Source of the DNA: CAWCDJ01 sp963794265
GTDB lineage: Bacteria > Acidobacteriota > Terriglobia > Bryobacterales > Bryobacteraceae
DNA: 64,000 nt
Assembly (NCBI GenBank): GCA_963794265.1
Contig: CAWCDJ010000005.1
Span: 248,001-312,000 of the forward strand
Direction of reading: 5' to 3'
The stretch's first letter is position 1; each line of letters begins with the position of its first letter. The translations under genes and the position numbers were made by a program. The notes beneath the pieces were generated by a model. The model saw nothing but the letters and a program-made list of their open reading frames with translations, ran no database searches and had not been told where the DNA came from. Below are positions 8,898-17,390 of the stretch, in pieces.

Positions 8898-11207
8898 TTG
8901 AAATTCTCGTACAACTGGATTCGCGAACTCGTCAAAGACCTGGACTACGCGCCCGGGCCGCTCGAGAAGCTCATCACCATGAAGACCGCCGAGTGCGAAG
9001 GCATAGAGGTGGCGGGCGCTCTGTTAGAGCGAGCCTGTGCGGCGCGCGTGGAGTCTGTGGAGCCCATCGAAGGCAGCCACAACGTGAAGGCGGTGGTGGA
9101 CGCCGGCCGCTACGGGCGGAAGACCGTGGTCTGCGGCGCGCCCAACTGCCGGGTGGGCGTGGTGACCGCGTACGTCCCGATCGGCAGCAAGGTGATCCAC
9201 GGGGTGGAGAGCGACGGCATGCTGGCGAGCGCCGCCGAACTCGGGATCAGCCGGGACCACACGGGCATCGTGGAGCTGGAATCGCAGGTGGGCGCGCCGG
9301 TGGCGGGCTGCGTGCCGGACTCGGTGATCGAAATCGACAACAAGTCGATCACCCACCGTCCCGACCTGTGGGGCCATCACGGCATGGCTCGCGAGGTAGC
9401 CGCGATCCTGGGCAAGAAACTGAAGGATCCGGCGCGCCTGGAATTGCTGCCCAAAGGACCGGCGGCGGTGAAGGTGCAGGTCGAGGACTTCGCGCTCTGC
9501 CCGCGGTACAGCGCGCTGGTATTGGAAAACGTGAAGGTGCAGCCCTCGCCGCTCTGGCTGCAATACCGGCTGACGGCAATCGGGCTGAACCCCATCAACA
9601 ACATCGTCGATATGACGAATTTCGTGATGGCCGAACTGGCGCAGCCGATGCACGCGTTCGACGCGGACCTGCTGAAAGGCGGCACGATTTTCGTCCGGCC
9701 GGCGAAAGCCGGCGAACGGTTCCGCGCGCTCAACGACGAGGAGTACACGCTCGAGCCGTCGAACCTGGTGATCGCCGATGCCGGGGGCGCCATCGCGCTT
9801 GCCGGCGTGATCGGCGGCGGCGAGAGCGCCATCGGCGAGCGGACCACGCGGGTGGTGCTCGAGAGCGCGAATTTTCAGGCGTCGTCGGTCCGCAAGACCT
9901 CGGCGGCCATCAAGCTGCGCACCGACGCCTCCATGCGGTTCGAGAAGGCGCAGGACCCGGTCAACACGCTGCGCGGGCTGGCGCGGGCGGTGGAACTGCT
10001 GGCGGAACTCTCGCCGGGCATCCGCCTCGCGGGCGGGGTCGCCGACGAGAAGACCGATTTGACGCTGCCGCCGCCCATCGAACTGCCGCTCGATTGGCTG
10101 GAACGCAAACTGGGCCGTTCGATCGCGCCGGCCCAGGTGCGCGACATCCTGGAGCGGCTGGAGTTCGGCGTGACGGAGCCGAAGCCGCGCGTGCTCTCGG
10201 TGGCGGTGCCCTCGTGGCGCGCCACCAAGGACGTTTCGATCAAGGATGACCTGGTGGAAGAGGTCGGCCGGATGGTGGGCTACGATTCCATTACGCCGCA
10301 ACCACCGCTGCTGCCGGCCACCGTACCTCCGGCCAACCCCGAGCGCAGGTTCCAGCACGAGGTGCGGAACCTGTTCGTGGACCTGGGGTTCACGGAGGTC
10401 TACAACTACTCCTTCATCAGCGAAGAAGCAGCCCTGGCGTTCGGTTTCGATCCTTCGGGGCTGGTGCGCGTCTTGAACCCCATCGCGTCGGACCAGGCCC
10501 TGCTGCGCAGTTCCCTGCTGCCGGGAATCTGGAAGAACATCGTAGAAAACGCCAAGCACCACGAATCGTTCCGCCTATTCGAGGTAGGGCTCGAGATCAA
10601 CAAGCGCTACGAGGGACTGCCCGACGAATCGCCGCACCTGGCAGCCGCGATCTATGAACGGCAGGGCGGCGGCGAGGCGGGGCTGTTCGAAATCAAGCGG
10701 GCGGCCGAGTGCCTGCTGCCGGGAGCACAAGCGCTCGCGGCCGAAGCGGCTCCTTACGAGCACCCGGCGCGGACGGCGGAAATCGACTGGCGCGGCGAGC
10801 GCGTGGGCCGGCTGTTCGAGTTGCATCCGTCGCTGGTGGAGAATGGCCGGGCGGCGGTACTGGATCTCGATCTGCGGCTCATCGAAAAACTCGATGCAAC
10901 GGACCTGAAGTACACTTCCGTGCGCCGCTATCCGTCAAGCGCGTTCGATTTGTCGGTGATCGCGGGGATGCGCGAGCCGGCGGGCAAACTGCAAGCCGGA
11001 CTGGCGCAGCTTGCCGGCCCGCTGCTGGAATCGATCGTGTTCCTGCGGCAGTACTCGGGTCCGCCGCTCGAGGCCGGACAGAAGAGCGTTTCGTTCCGCC
11101 TGACGGTGGGGTCGCCGGAGCACACGCTCTCCTCCGATGAGGTGGGCAGGGTCCGCGACCGCATCATCGAAGGCATGCGAACGCTCGGCTACGACCTGCG
11201 GGTGTGA
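8898..11207 (+). CDS. pheT: Phenylalanine--tRNA ligase beta subunit
   Basis: This 769-residue subunit carries an N-terminal tRNA-binding OB fold (about 40-150, KTVVCGAPNC), the B3/B4 editing region (about 205-370), the B5 domain, the catalytic-like core and a C-terminal ferredoxin-like anticodon-binding domain (about 680-769, RRYPSSAFDLSVI). It forms the enzyme with PheS, which ends 2 bases upstream. The start is a TTG, which is unusual but is the only codon in the right place. Its stop overlaps the start of the HNH gene (GTGTGA). Confidence 0.96.
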   Translation: MKFSYNWIRELVKDLDYAPGPLEKLITMKTAECEGIEVAGALLERACAARVESVEPIEGSHNVKAVVDAGRYGRKTVVCGAPNCRVGVVTAYVPIGSKVIHGVESDGMLASAAELGISRDHTGIVELESQVGAPVAGCVPDSVIEIDNKSITHRPDLWGHHGMAREVAAILGKKLKDPARLELLPKGPAAVKVQVEDFALCPRYSALVLENVKVQPSPLWLQYRLTAIGLNPINNIVDMTNFVMAELAQPMHAFDADLLKGGTIFVRPAKAGERFRALNDEEYTLEPSNLVIADAGGAIALAGVIGGGESAIGERTTRVVLESANFQASSVRKTSAAIKLRTDASMRFEKAQDPVNTLRGLARAVELLAELSPGIRLAGGVADEKTDLTLPPPIELPLDWLERKLGRSIAPAQVRDILERLEFGVTEPKPRVLSVAVPSWRATKDVSIKDDLVEEVGRMVGYDSITPQPPLLPATVPPANPERRFQHEVRNLFVDLGFTEVYNYSFISEEAALAFGFDPSGLVRVLNPIASDQALLRSSLLPGIWKNIVENAKHHESFRLFEVGLEINKRYEGLPDESPHLAAAIYERQGGGEAGLFEIKRAAECLLPGAQALAAEAAPYEHPARTAEIDWRGERVGRLFELHPSLVENGRAAVLDLDLRLIEKLDATDLKYTSVRRYPSSAFDLSVIAGMREPAGKLQAGLAQLAGPLLESIVFLRQYSGPPLEAGQKSVSFRLTVGSPEHTLSSDEVGRVRDRIIEGMRTLGYDLRV

Positions 11208-11656
11208 GCACGCTCCGCACAAAACCCGGTGGATGGGCCGGGCGCAAGCCCGGCCCTTGCCGCTGGTGCGGCGCTGAAGTTCCGGCGGGGCGCTATACCT
11301 TCTGCGGCGCCGCCTGCGTCCACGAGTGGAAGCTGCGGACCGATGCCGGCTACCTGCGCTCGCAGGTTTTCGAACGCGACCGCGGCGTCTGCGCCCTGTG
11401 CGGCCTGGATACCGAGGCACTGCGCCGGAGCAAGCGAAAGCTCGACTTCGCCGCGCGGCGGCGTTTCGAAAAAGAATGGGGCGGGCGCCGCCACCTTTGG
11501 GATGCCGACCACATCCTTCCGGTGGCCGAAGGCGGCGGCGAGTGCGACCTCTCCAACATGCGGACCCTCTGCCTGAGCTGCCACCGCGCCGCCACGGCCG
11601 AACTGCGCAAACGCCTGGCGCGCGCCTGCCGCGGAAGCGAGCCGAGCGCCGTCTAA
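11204..11656 (+). CDS. HNH endonuclease
   Basis: This 150-residue protein has an N-terminal zinc-ribbon-like segment (CRWCGAEVP...FCGAAC) and a second CALCG, followed by the HNH core DADHILPVAEGGGECDLSNM and CLSCH. The fold is a beta-beta-alpha metal nuclease. Substrate and partner are unknown. The GTG start overlaps the pheT stop by 4 bases, so it is translated from the pheST message. Coupling of a nuclease to pheST is uncommon and gives no direct hint of function. Confidence 0.85.
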   Translation: MSTLRTKPGGWAGRKPGPCRWCGAEVPAGRYTFCGAACVHEWKLRTDAGYLRSQVFERDRGVCALCGLDTEALRRSKRKLDFAARRRFEKEWGGRRHLWDADHILPVAEGGGECDLSNMRTLCLSCHRAATAELRKRLARACRGSEPSAV

Positions 11657-11777
11657 CCAGGAAGGTGCGAATGCGCACGCGGCGGCGCGACGTCTTGTGC
11701 AGCCGGTCCGATACCCGCCATTGCGGAGTCGCTCGCACTGGAACCCGGGGTGCAGGAATTGCGGTGGAGGTGTAGTT

Positions 11778-12413
11778 ATGGCGGATGAAGTCGATGTTAC
11801 GCGGGACGTTCCGCCTCGATATCCGGCGCGAACCGCTACGCGAATTGGCGATTTGGTCAACCGGGTGTCATGGGGTGCGATCTGGGCCGGCGTGGTGATT
11901 GCGCTCGGGATGGAAGCTCTCTTTACTTTGTTCGGCTTCTTTATCGGTTTCGATATGTTCAAAGCAGGCACGGCAGACCCGTGGGCGGGTATTCCCACCT
12001 GGTCCATGGCCTGGTACCTGGTGACCGCGGGCTGGTCCATGTTCTTCGGCGCCTTTTGCGCGGCGCGGCTTTCCGGCATCCCGATCCGCCGGATTTCGAT
12101 CCTGCACGGACTGTCGACGTGGGGTCTGGCTACCTTCGCGACCCTTCTCGTCGTGGGTTCGACCGTTTGGGCGGTTCTGAGGGCGAGCATCACTCTCCTC
12201 GTAACCGGTGTCGCGGCGCCTGCTGCCGGTGTGGCCGCAGCGCCAACGCCGGCAGCCACGGCCGGCACTCTCACGGAGATTGCCGGAGTCGTCTGGGCCG
12301 GCATCATGTTCGGCCTGATCACGGCGATCGTAGGCGGTTTAGTCGGCAAGCCGCGGTTGGCAGCCGTCGAACTGCCAGAGGCGCCGGGCGGACCTTCGCG
12401 GCTGGCAGCTTAG
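11778..12413 (+). CDS. Integral membrane protein of unknown function
   Basis: After a charged N-terminus (MADEVDVTRDVPP) there are about four to five hydrophobic segments (WGAIWAGVVIALGMEALFTL, MAWYLVTAGWSMFFGAFCAA, STWGLATFATLLVVGSTV, GVVWAGIMFGLITAIVGGLV). The pattern suggests a small multi-pass inner-membrane protein; I do not recognise a catalytic motif. GGAGG at 11766-11770 sits 7 bases before ATG 11778 and decides the start. It converges on the deacetylase gene with a 4-base overlap of the two stop codons. Confidence 0.7.
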   Translation: MADEVDVTRDVPPRYPARTATRIGDLVNRVSWGAIWAGVVIALGMEALFTLFGFFIGFDMFKAGTADPWAGIPTWSMAWYLVTAGWSMFFGAFCAARLSGIPIRRISILHGLSTWGLATFATLLVVGSTVWAVLRASITLLVTGVAAPAAGVAAAPTPAATAGTLTEIAGVVWAGIMFGLITAIVGGLVGKPRLAAVELPEAPGGPSRLAA

Positions 12414-13345
12414 AATGCGGTGAGCGCCTTAACGTGCGCCGCAGCGGCGGAGGCAAGGCCGCTCAAGTTGTAACCGCCCTCAATGGCGGAAACGATGCGG
12501 CCGCCGGCATCGCGGTCAGCTATCTCTACGACGGCTGCCGTGAGGTCGGCGAAATCTTCATCGGTCAAGGTGAAGCGGCCGAGCAGATCGCCGGCTCGGG
12601 AGTCGAAGCCCGACGAGATCAGGACAAAATCGGGCCGAAATTGCTTCATTGCGGGGGCCAGGGAACTCTGCACGGCCCCCAGAATTTCTGTGCGGCCCGA
12701 GCCGGCGGGGAATGGGAAGTTGCTGGTCGTGCCGGCACCCGGGCCGTCTCCGGTTTCGTCGGTGCGACCAGTGCCCGGATAGAGCGGCCACTGGTGCGTA
12801 CTGAAGAAGTAAACATCCGGGTCGCGGTAGAAAATATCCTGCGTGCCGTTTCCGTGGTGCACGTCCCAGTCCACGATGAGAACCCGCTCTACGCCGTGCC
12901 GCCTCTGGGCGTAGCGCGCGGCAATGGCGACGTTGTTGAAGATGCAGAAGCCCATGCCGCGGCCGGAAGTGGCGTGGTGTCCGGGCGGGCGGATGGCGCA
13001 GAACGCGTTGCGCGCCTGGCCCGAGAAAACGGCGTCCACGGCGTTCAGCACGCCGCCGGCGGCATGCAGGGCGGCGTCCCACGAGCCCGGCGAAATATCC
13101 GTATCTCCAGTTGAGAGGTAAGAACGGCCGGCTTCGATTTCCTGCCTGACGAGCCGGATGTACGCGCCCGTATGGCAGAGCGCGAGTTCGTCTTCGGTGG
13201 CGGCGCGCGGTGCCAGGAGCGGCAGGCCGAAGGCGCTTAGCCCCTCGAGAATCGCGTCGAAGCGCTCGGGGCGCTCGGGGTGGCTCGAAACACCGGCGAG
13301 GTGCTCGCGGCAAATGGGATCGGCGGAAAGAGCGGTGACCGGCAT
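12410..13345 (-). CDS. Histone deacetylase/acetoin-utilisation family hydrolase
   Basis: This 311-residue protein has the arginase/deacetylase fold motifs. They include RPPGHHA, the zinc and proton-relay motif DWDVHHGNGTQD, SSGFDSRAGD and the late EGGYN. Bacterial relatives deacetylate acetylated polyamines, acetoin-pathway enzymes or small molecules, so the substrate here is open. The ATG lies 3 bases after the queE stop, so it is the third gene of the queC-queE operon. Confidence 0.9.
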   Translation of the reverse strand: MPVTALSADPICREHLAGVSSHPERPERFDAILEGLSAFGLPLLAPRAATEDELALCHTGAYIRLVRQEIEAGRSYLSTGDTDISPGSWDAALHAAGGVLNAVDAVFSGQARNAFCAIRPPGHHATSGRGMGFCIFNNVAIAARYAQRRHGVERVLIVDWDVHHGNGTQDIFYRDPDVYFFSTHQWPLYPGTGRTDETGDGPGAGTTSNFPFPAGSGRTEILGAVQSSLAPAMKQFRPDFVLISSGFDSRAGDLLGRFTLTDEDFADLTAAVVEIADRDAGGRIVSAIEGGYNLSGLASAAAAHVKALTAF

Positions 13346-13348
13346 AAT

Positions 13349-14020
13349 TTACACCCCCCGGCGGTTGCCGTACAGGTCGACGTGCAGGCGTGGGCTGAAG
13401 CGGTAACCCTCCTGCTTGCAGATTTCGGCCAGCCAGCGGCCCCGTTCGCGCAGGCAATCGGGGTCAACGCCTTCCGGCATAAGGATGACGCGGCCGGAGC
13501 CGGCTGCCAGCGTGCGGCACAAAAGCCGCACCTCTTCCAGGTCCTCGGGACGCGCAATCACGAATTTGAGCTGATAGTCATAGCGCGCCATCAACTCCTC
13601 GAGGATCTGCGGCTGGATCCGCGTTTGCTCGTGGCGTGCGGCGAAAGGGCCCTCGGGCGTGGAGTTTGCCAGCTTCGGGCTGATGCTCATCAGGTCGCAG
13701 GCCACCGGGCGGAAGATGGTGCCCGCGGTTTCGATGGTAATGTGGAAGCCGGCGTCGCGCAGTTGTTGGGTGAGAGGCAGAATCTCGGGTGCGATCATCG
13801 GCTCGCCCCCGGTGACCACGACGTGGCGGGTGGGATGCGCGCGAGCTTCGTCGAGAATTCCCTGGAGCGGCAGATCGACCCCCTCAGGCTGCCAGGAGGT
13901 GTAGGGCGTATCGCACCACGAGCAGCGCAGGTTGCAGCCGCTGGTGCGAATGAAAAACGACGGCACGCCCATCAGCGAGCCTTCGCCCTGGATCGAGTAA
14001 AAAAGTTCAGCGATCTTCAA
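13349..14020 (-). CDS. queE: 7-carboxy-7-deazaguanine synthase
   Basis: QueE is a radical SAM enzyme that converts 6-carboxytetrahydropterin to 7-carboxy-7-deazaguanine in queuosine biosynthesis. The N-terminus FYSIQGEG and the cluster loop C29-x3-C33-x2-C36 (CNLRCSWC) are present, with TGGEP later. TTG 14020 is chosen because the protein then begins MKIAELFYSIQGEG as in the family. This overlaps the queC end by 14 bases; a longer reading from 14062 is possible but not needed. Confidence 0.92.
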   Translation of the reverse strand: MKIAELFYSIQGEGSLMGVPSFFIRTSGCNLRCSWCDTPYTSWQPEGVDLPLQGILDEARAHPTRHVVVTGGEPMIAPEILPLTQQLRDAGFHITIETAGTIFRPVACDLMSISPKLANSTPEGPFAARHEQTRIQPQILEELMARYDYQLKFVIARPEDLEEVRLLCRTLAAGSGRVILMPEGVDPDCLRERGRWLAEICKQEGYRFSPRLHVDLYGNRRGV

Positions 14021-14690
14021 GTCCCGCCTCTTCAAACCCCTTGCGCCGCAGCAGGCAGGCATCGCACTGCCCGCAGGGGCGGCCGTCCGGACCGGGGTCG
14101 TAGCAGCTGAAGGTGAGGCCGAAATCGAGGCCCAGCTCGTGCGCTTTGCGAACGATTTGCGCCTTCGTGAGGCGCAGCAGCGGGGTGTGAATTTCGAGAC
14201 GCGTGCGGCCTTCGACCGCCGCCTTGGTGGCCAGGTTGGCCATGTGCTCGTAGGCTTCGATGTATTCCGGGCGGCAATCGGGATAGCCCGAGTAATCGAG
14301 CGCGTTCACCCCGATGAAGATGTGGGAGCTTTCGAGCACCTCCGCCCAGGCCAGCGCGAACGACAGGAAAATGGTATTCCGCGCGGGCACGTAGGTGACC
14401 GGGATTCCGCTGCCCATCTCCGCGGCGGAACGGGATTTCGGCACGTCGATATCGCTGGTAAGGGCCGAGCCGCCGAACGTATCCAGGCCGATTTTGGCGA
14501 CCACGTGCCGCTCGGCCCCGAGCGCGGCGGCCACGCGCGCGGCGGCTTCGAGCTCGATCTTGTGCCGCTGCCCGTAATCGAACGAGAGGGCATAGCAGGC
14601 GTATCCTTCGCGGCGGGCGAGCGCCAGGCAGGTGGAGGAATCGAGGCCCCCGCTCAGGAGGCAGACGGCTTTGTTCGGGGAAGCGGGCAC
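14007..14690 (-). CDS. queC: 7-cyano-7-deazaguanine synthase
   Basis: QueC uses ATP to turn 7-carboxy-7-deazaguanine into preQ0. The PP-loop LSGGLDSST is at the N-terminus, and the zinc site C-x9-C-x2-C-x2-C (CYDPGPDGRPCGQCDAC) is at the C-terminus. GTG 14690 gives the normal N-terminal length. It heads the queC-queE-deacetylase operon. The steps before and after (queD, queF) are not in the window. Confidence 0.93.
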   Translation of the reverse strand: MPASPNKAVCLLSGGLDSSTCLALARREGYACYALSFDYGQRHKIELEAAARVAAALGAERHVVAKIGLDTFGGSALTSDIDVPKSRSAAEMGSGIPVTYVPARNTIFLSFALAWAEVLESSHIFIGVNALDYSGYPDCRPEYIEAYEHMANLATKAAVEGRTRLEIHTPLLRLTKAQIVRKAHELGLDFGLTFSCYDPGPDGRPCGQCDACLLRRKGFEEAGLEDR

Positions 14691-14701
14691 AGTAGGTCCT
14701 C

Positions 14702-14711
14702 TATAATTGTA
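14702..14711. promoter_or_regulatory. Overlapping divergent -10 boxes for queC and the glycosyltransferase
   Basis: TATAAT at 14702-14707 reads rightward and ends 11 bases before the GTG of the glycosyltransferase. TACAAT reads leftward at 14711-14706, 15 bases before the queC GTG. The two hexamers share two bases, so the two transcripts probably exclude each other. Confidence 0.55.
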
Positions 14712-14718
14712 GCGGCCC

Positions 14719-15771
14719 GTGCGCATTCGATTCCTCACCTCCACCCCGCTCGATATCCGGCGCGGCAGCGGCACGTTTGTCGGGATCCACGTGCTGGCGC
14801 GCGCGCTCGGGAAACTCGGACATCAGGTCGAATACGAGACGCCCGGGATCCAACTGCCGGTCTACACGGCCAATCGGCTGCTCTTCAATCGCAGGCTGCG
14901 GGCTTCGGAGGAGTTCGATCTGACGGTGGGGTTCGACATGGATGGCTACCGCATCGCGGCGGGCCGGACGAAGCATGTGGCTTCGCTCAAGGGGGTGATC
15001 GCCGACGAGGTGCGGTTCGAGACCGGGTTGACACGGCTCACGATGGGGATCCAGGCCCGCTGCGAACGCGAGCACGTGCGGCGGGCGGCGCGAGTGTTGG
15101 CGACCAGCCGGTACTCGGCGGAGCGGGCGCGGGAGTTTTACGGGTTGAAGGAAGCGCCGGTGGTGGTGCCGGAATTGCTCGAGCTGGCAGAATGGCGGAG
15201 GGTGGTCAGAGAAACTGGGCAGGCCGGGAGGCCTACCCTACCTGGTGTCTTGTATGTGGGGCGGCTGTACCGGCGGAAGCGGGTGGATGTGCTGCTGCGG
15301 GCGGCGGCCATGCTGCGGGGGCGCGTTCAGGTACGGATCGTCGGGGATGGGCCCTGCGCGGCGGCATGGCGGCGGCTTTCGGAGGATTTGAAGCTCGGAG
15401 ACACGGTGACGTGGCTGGGCGACGTCCCGCGCGCGGAACTGGTAGCGGAATACCGGCGGGCCGACGTTTTCTGCCTGCCCAGCGTGCAGGAAGGCTTCGG
15501 AATCGTGCTGCTGGAGGCTATGGCGGCCGGCACGCCGATCGTCGCGGCGCGCGCGGCGGCCATCCCCGAAGTGGTTCCCCACGGACTGCTGGTGGAACCG
15601 GATAGCGCCGAGGCGTTGGCGGCGGGAATCGACGAACTGGCACGCGACGCCGGCCGCCGCGCCGAACTCGCACGGCTCGGAGCCGAGTGGGTCGAACAGT
15701 TCGACGCGCCGCGCGTTGCACGGCAATTTTTAGAGGCGGTGCGCCCAGCGGCTATCGGTACGTCAGCGTGA
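14719..15771 (+). CDS. Family 4 (GT-B) glycosyltransferase
   Basis: The N-terminal acceptor domain begins MRIRFLTSTP with a glycine loop (RRGSGTFVG). The C-terminal nucleotide-sugar domain has GRLYRRKRVD and the E258-x7-E266 signature (EGFGIVLLE). The product is a retaining cytoplasmic sugar transferase; neither donor nor acceptor can be read. Residues 167-175 (GQAGRPTLP) are encoded by a copy of a dispersed repeat (15217-15241) that elsewhere is intergenic. It sits just before the second domain, probably in the inter-domain linker. The end overlaps the convergent anti-sigma gene by 9 bases. Confidence 0.88.
   Translation: MRIRFLTSTPLDIRRGSGTFVGIHVLARALGKLGHQVEYETPGIQLPVYTANRLLFNRRLRASEEFDLTVGFDMDGYRIAAGRTKHVASLKGVIADEVRFETGLTRLTMGIQARCEREHVRRAARVLATSRYSAERAREFYGLKEAPVVVPELLELAEWRRVVRETGQAGRPTLPGVLYVGRLYRRKRVDVLLRAAAMLRGRVQVRIVGDGPCAAAWRRLSEDLKLGDTVTWLGDVPRAELVAEYRRADVFCLPSVQEGFGIVLLEAMAAGTPIVAARAAAIPEVVPHGLLVEPDSAEALAAGIDELARDAGRRAELARLGAEWVEQFDAPRVARQFLEAVRPAAIGTSA
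15217..15241 (+). repeat. Dispersed hairpin repeat inside the glycosyltransferase gene
   Basis: This 25-base sequence beginning GGGCAGGCCGGGAGGCC and ending TACCCTAC is identical to 17366-17390. A slightly diverged inverted copy is at 17203-17227. The core AGGCC-GGGA-GGCCT can fold into a hairpin. Here it is read in frame as G-Q-A-G-R-P-T-L. Confidence 0.85.
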
Positions 15772-16665
15772 TCGGCAACGTGAACTGAGCAACGGGGGGG
15801 AGTTGGCTCCCGCGTCGCGGCGCGTGAAGGTGATTCGCAGGTTCGTGACGCCCGCCGGCAGTACCGGCGTGGTGAACGCGGCCGCTTGCGAGACACTACC
15901 GGACGCCACTTCGTGCGATTGGCCGGCATCGTCGACAGCGGTGACCGCCAGATCGCCGCTCTGGTCGGATTCGACGCGGAGTTCCAGCAAATCGCCCTTC
16001 TCAAGACCCCGGGGACCGGCGGCGGCGAATTCCCCGTCCGGCTGCTTGCGCAAGATCGTATAGCGCACGGGAACCGCGGCACCCAACATCATGGAATCAG
16101 CAGAGAGCCGGGCCATGGAGCGCGCCTCCGCGGGGTTCGGCGCAAAAGCACCCTTCGGCGCGGCGGAGGCTGTTTCGGCCGCCGGCGGAGGAGGCAGGGG
16201 AGCGGGGAATGGCAGGGACGGCTTCTCCAGCCTGGGCACAATCACAGCCGGAGGCGGCGCGATGACTGCTGCCTTTGGCTGCGGAGCGGCGGGCGGCGGC
16301 GGGTGAAATACTCTCAGGTTCGCCTGTGCGGGTTTCACCTCCGCCACCTCCACGGAATGTGGAGCCGGCGGGGTCTCGCGGACCGCCACCACGGCCAGAA
16401 TAGCGACCGCCGCCATCGCCCCGACCGCCAGCGCGGGACGCCACCAGACGCGGTACCACGGGGCGGGCCGATCCTCGAGGGCCGCGATCAGTTGGGCGCG
16501 CGCGGCCGGCTCACTCAGCAGCCCTGCGAGCGGCTGTTCGCGCATCAGCGCGTCGAAGAGTTCCTGGTCTTCGAGAGCCGCGGCGAACAACTCCTCCCGC
16601 TCCTCCGCAGTGAGGGTGCCGGTGGCGTATCCGCCGAGCAGCTTGTGGATGTCTTCCCGGCTCAT
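15763..16665 (-). CDS. Membrane-anchored anti-sigma-like protein, possible frameshift near the end
   Basis: A short cytoplasmic zinc-finger-like N-terminus (MSREDIHKLLGGYATGTL, with the LxxYxxGxL pattern of anti-sigma domains but no cysteines) precedes one membrane segment (PALAVGAMAAVAILAVVAV). A long proline-rich periplasmic linker and a C-terminal beta domain follow. The start at 16665 overlaps the sigma-factor stop (ATGA), so the pair is coupled. Near the end a run of seven C (on this strand) precedes an unusual tail, SPPLLSSRCRSR. One extra C would instead give VAQFTLPITLTYR and a stop at 15752, a more natural beta-strand end. Confidence 0.75.
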   Translation of the reverse strand: MSREDIHKLLGGYATGTLTAEEREELFAAALEDQELFDALMREQPLAGLLSEPAARAQLIAALEDRPAPWYRVWWRPALAVGAMAAVAILAVVAVRETPPAPHSVEVAEVKPAQANLRVFHPPPPAAPQPKAAVIAPPPAVIVPRLEKPSLPFPAPLPPPPAAETASAAPKGAFAPNPAEARSMARLSADSMMLGAAVPVRYTILRKQPDGEFAAAGPRGLEKGDLLELRVESDQSGDLAVTAVDDAGQSHEVASGSVSQAAAFTTPVLPAGVTNLRITFTRRDAGANSPPLLSSRCRSR

Positions 16666-17195
16666 CCCTTTCCCTTCGTCCAATCGCCGCCCATCAGGTC
16701 CAACAGGTTCTTGCGGCAGCGAAAATCCCAGGTGTAGACGGTGTTGATGGCGCTGGCGCCCATGATTTTCTGAATCTCCAGGAAGGTTTTGCCCGCGAGC
16801 TTGAGGCGCATCAACTGCCGGCACCGTTCGCCCAACCGGCCCATGGCGCGGGTGAGGCGCTCCAGCATCTCCTTTCGTTCCAGGGCGTCGGCGGGGCTGG
16901 AATCGAGGTCGGGCAGAGGGATATCGGTGATGGAGACTTGGGTGTACTCGCCGCGCCTCACCGCTTTCCGCCGCAGGCTCATGAGTTTGAAACGCGCGAT
17001 TTTGAGCGAAAGCGGCAGCAGGTCTTCCAGGCGCTCCAGGTGCGCGTATTTTTCATGCAGCAGCATGAGCACCTCCTGGGCCAGGTCTTCGGCGAAATCC
17101 CTGGATAGATGAGATGCCGCGAAAGAGACAATCCTTTCACGAAGCCTGGCAAGAATCTCTTCGCGCTCCACGAACTCCCCGCTCACCGGCATCAT
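16662..17195 (-). CDS. ECF-type RNA polymerase sigma factor
   Basis: This 177-residue protein has a region 2 stretch (FAEDLAQEVLMLLHEKY and IARFKLMSLRR) and a region 4 helix-turn-helix (MGRLGERCRQLMRLKLAGKTFLEIQKIMG). Region 3 is missing, as in ECF sigma factors. It directs polymerase to a small regulon that cannot be read here. The following gene overlaps it by 4 bases and encodes its probable membrane anti-sigma partner, fitting a cell-surface stress circuit. The start is ATG 17195 or 17192. Confidence 0.85.
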   Translation of the reverse strand: MMPVSGEFVEREEILARLRERIVSFAASHLSRDFAEDLAQEVLMLLHEKYAHLERLEDLLPLSLKIARFKLMSLRRKAVRRGEYTQVSITDIPLPDLDSSPADALERKEMLERLTRAMGRLGERCRQLMRLKLAGKTFLEIQKIMGASAINTVYTWDFRCRKNLLDLMGGDWTKGKG

Positions 17196-17202
17196 ACCAT
17201 CC

Positions 17203-17390
17203 GGTAGGGTAGACCTCCGGCCTGCCCGTTTTTGGATTGCCGAGATCTGCTGAGGCCGTGGCGAATATCGACTTGCTATTCGGGGACTACTGATTCGAGT
17301 GGGTTCGGCCGACTCGGACCCTCTGAAAACCGATTGAGTCCCCTTCAGGCGAACTGCGTTCGCCCGGGCAGGCCGGGAGGCCTACCCTAC
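17203..17390. repeat. Inverted pair of dispersed hairpin repeats between pccB and the sigma factor
   Basis: 17366-17390 is identical to 15217-15241. 17203-17227 is the reverse complement with one base missing and one change. The right copy overlaps the stop codon of pccB. The 138 bases between the copies hold no gene that I can see. The pair could fold into a long hairpin in the RNA and may separate the two transcription units. Confidence 0.8.

Noticed and set aside
9024..10562. A 512-codon open frame on the reverse strand across pheT
   Set aside because: It is fully antisense to a clear pheT gene, its product is an Arg/His-rich sequence without motifs, and long antisense frames are common at this GC content.
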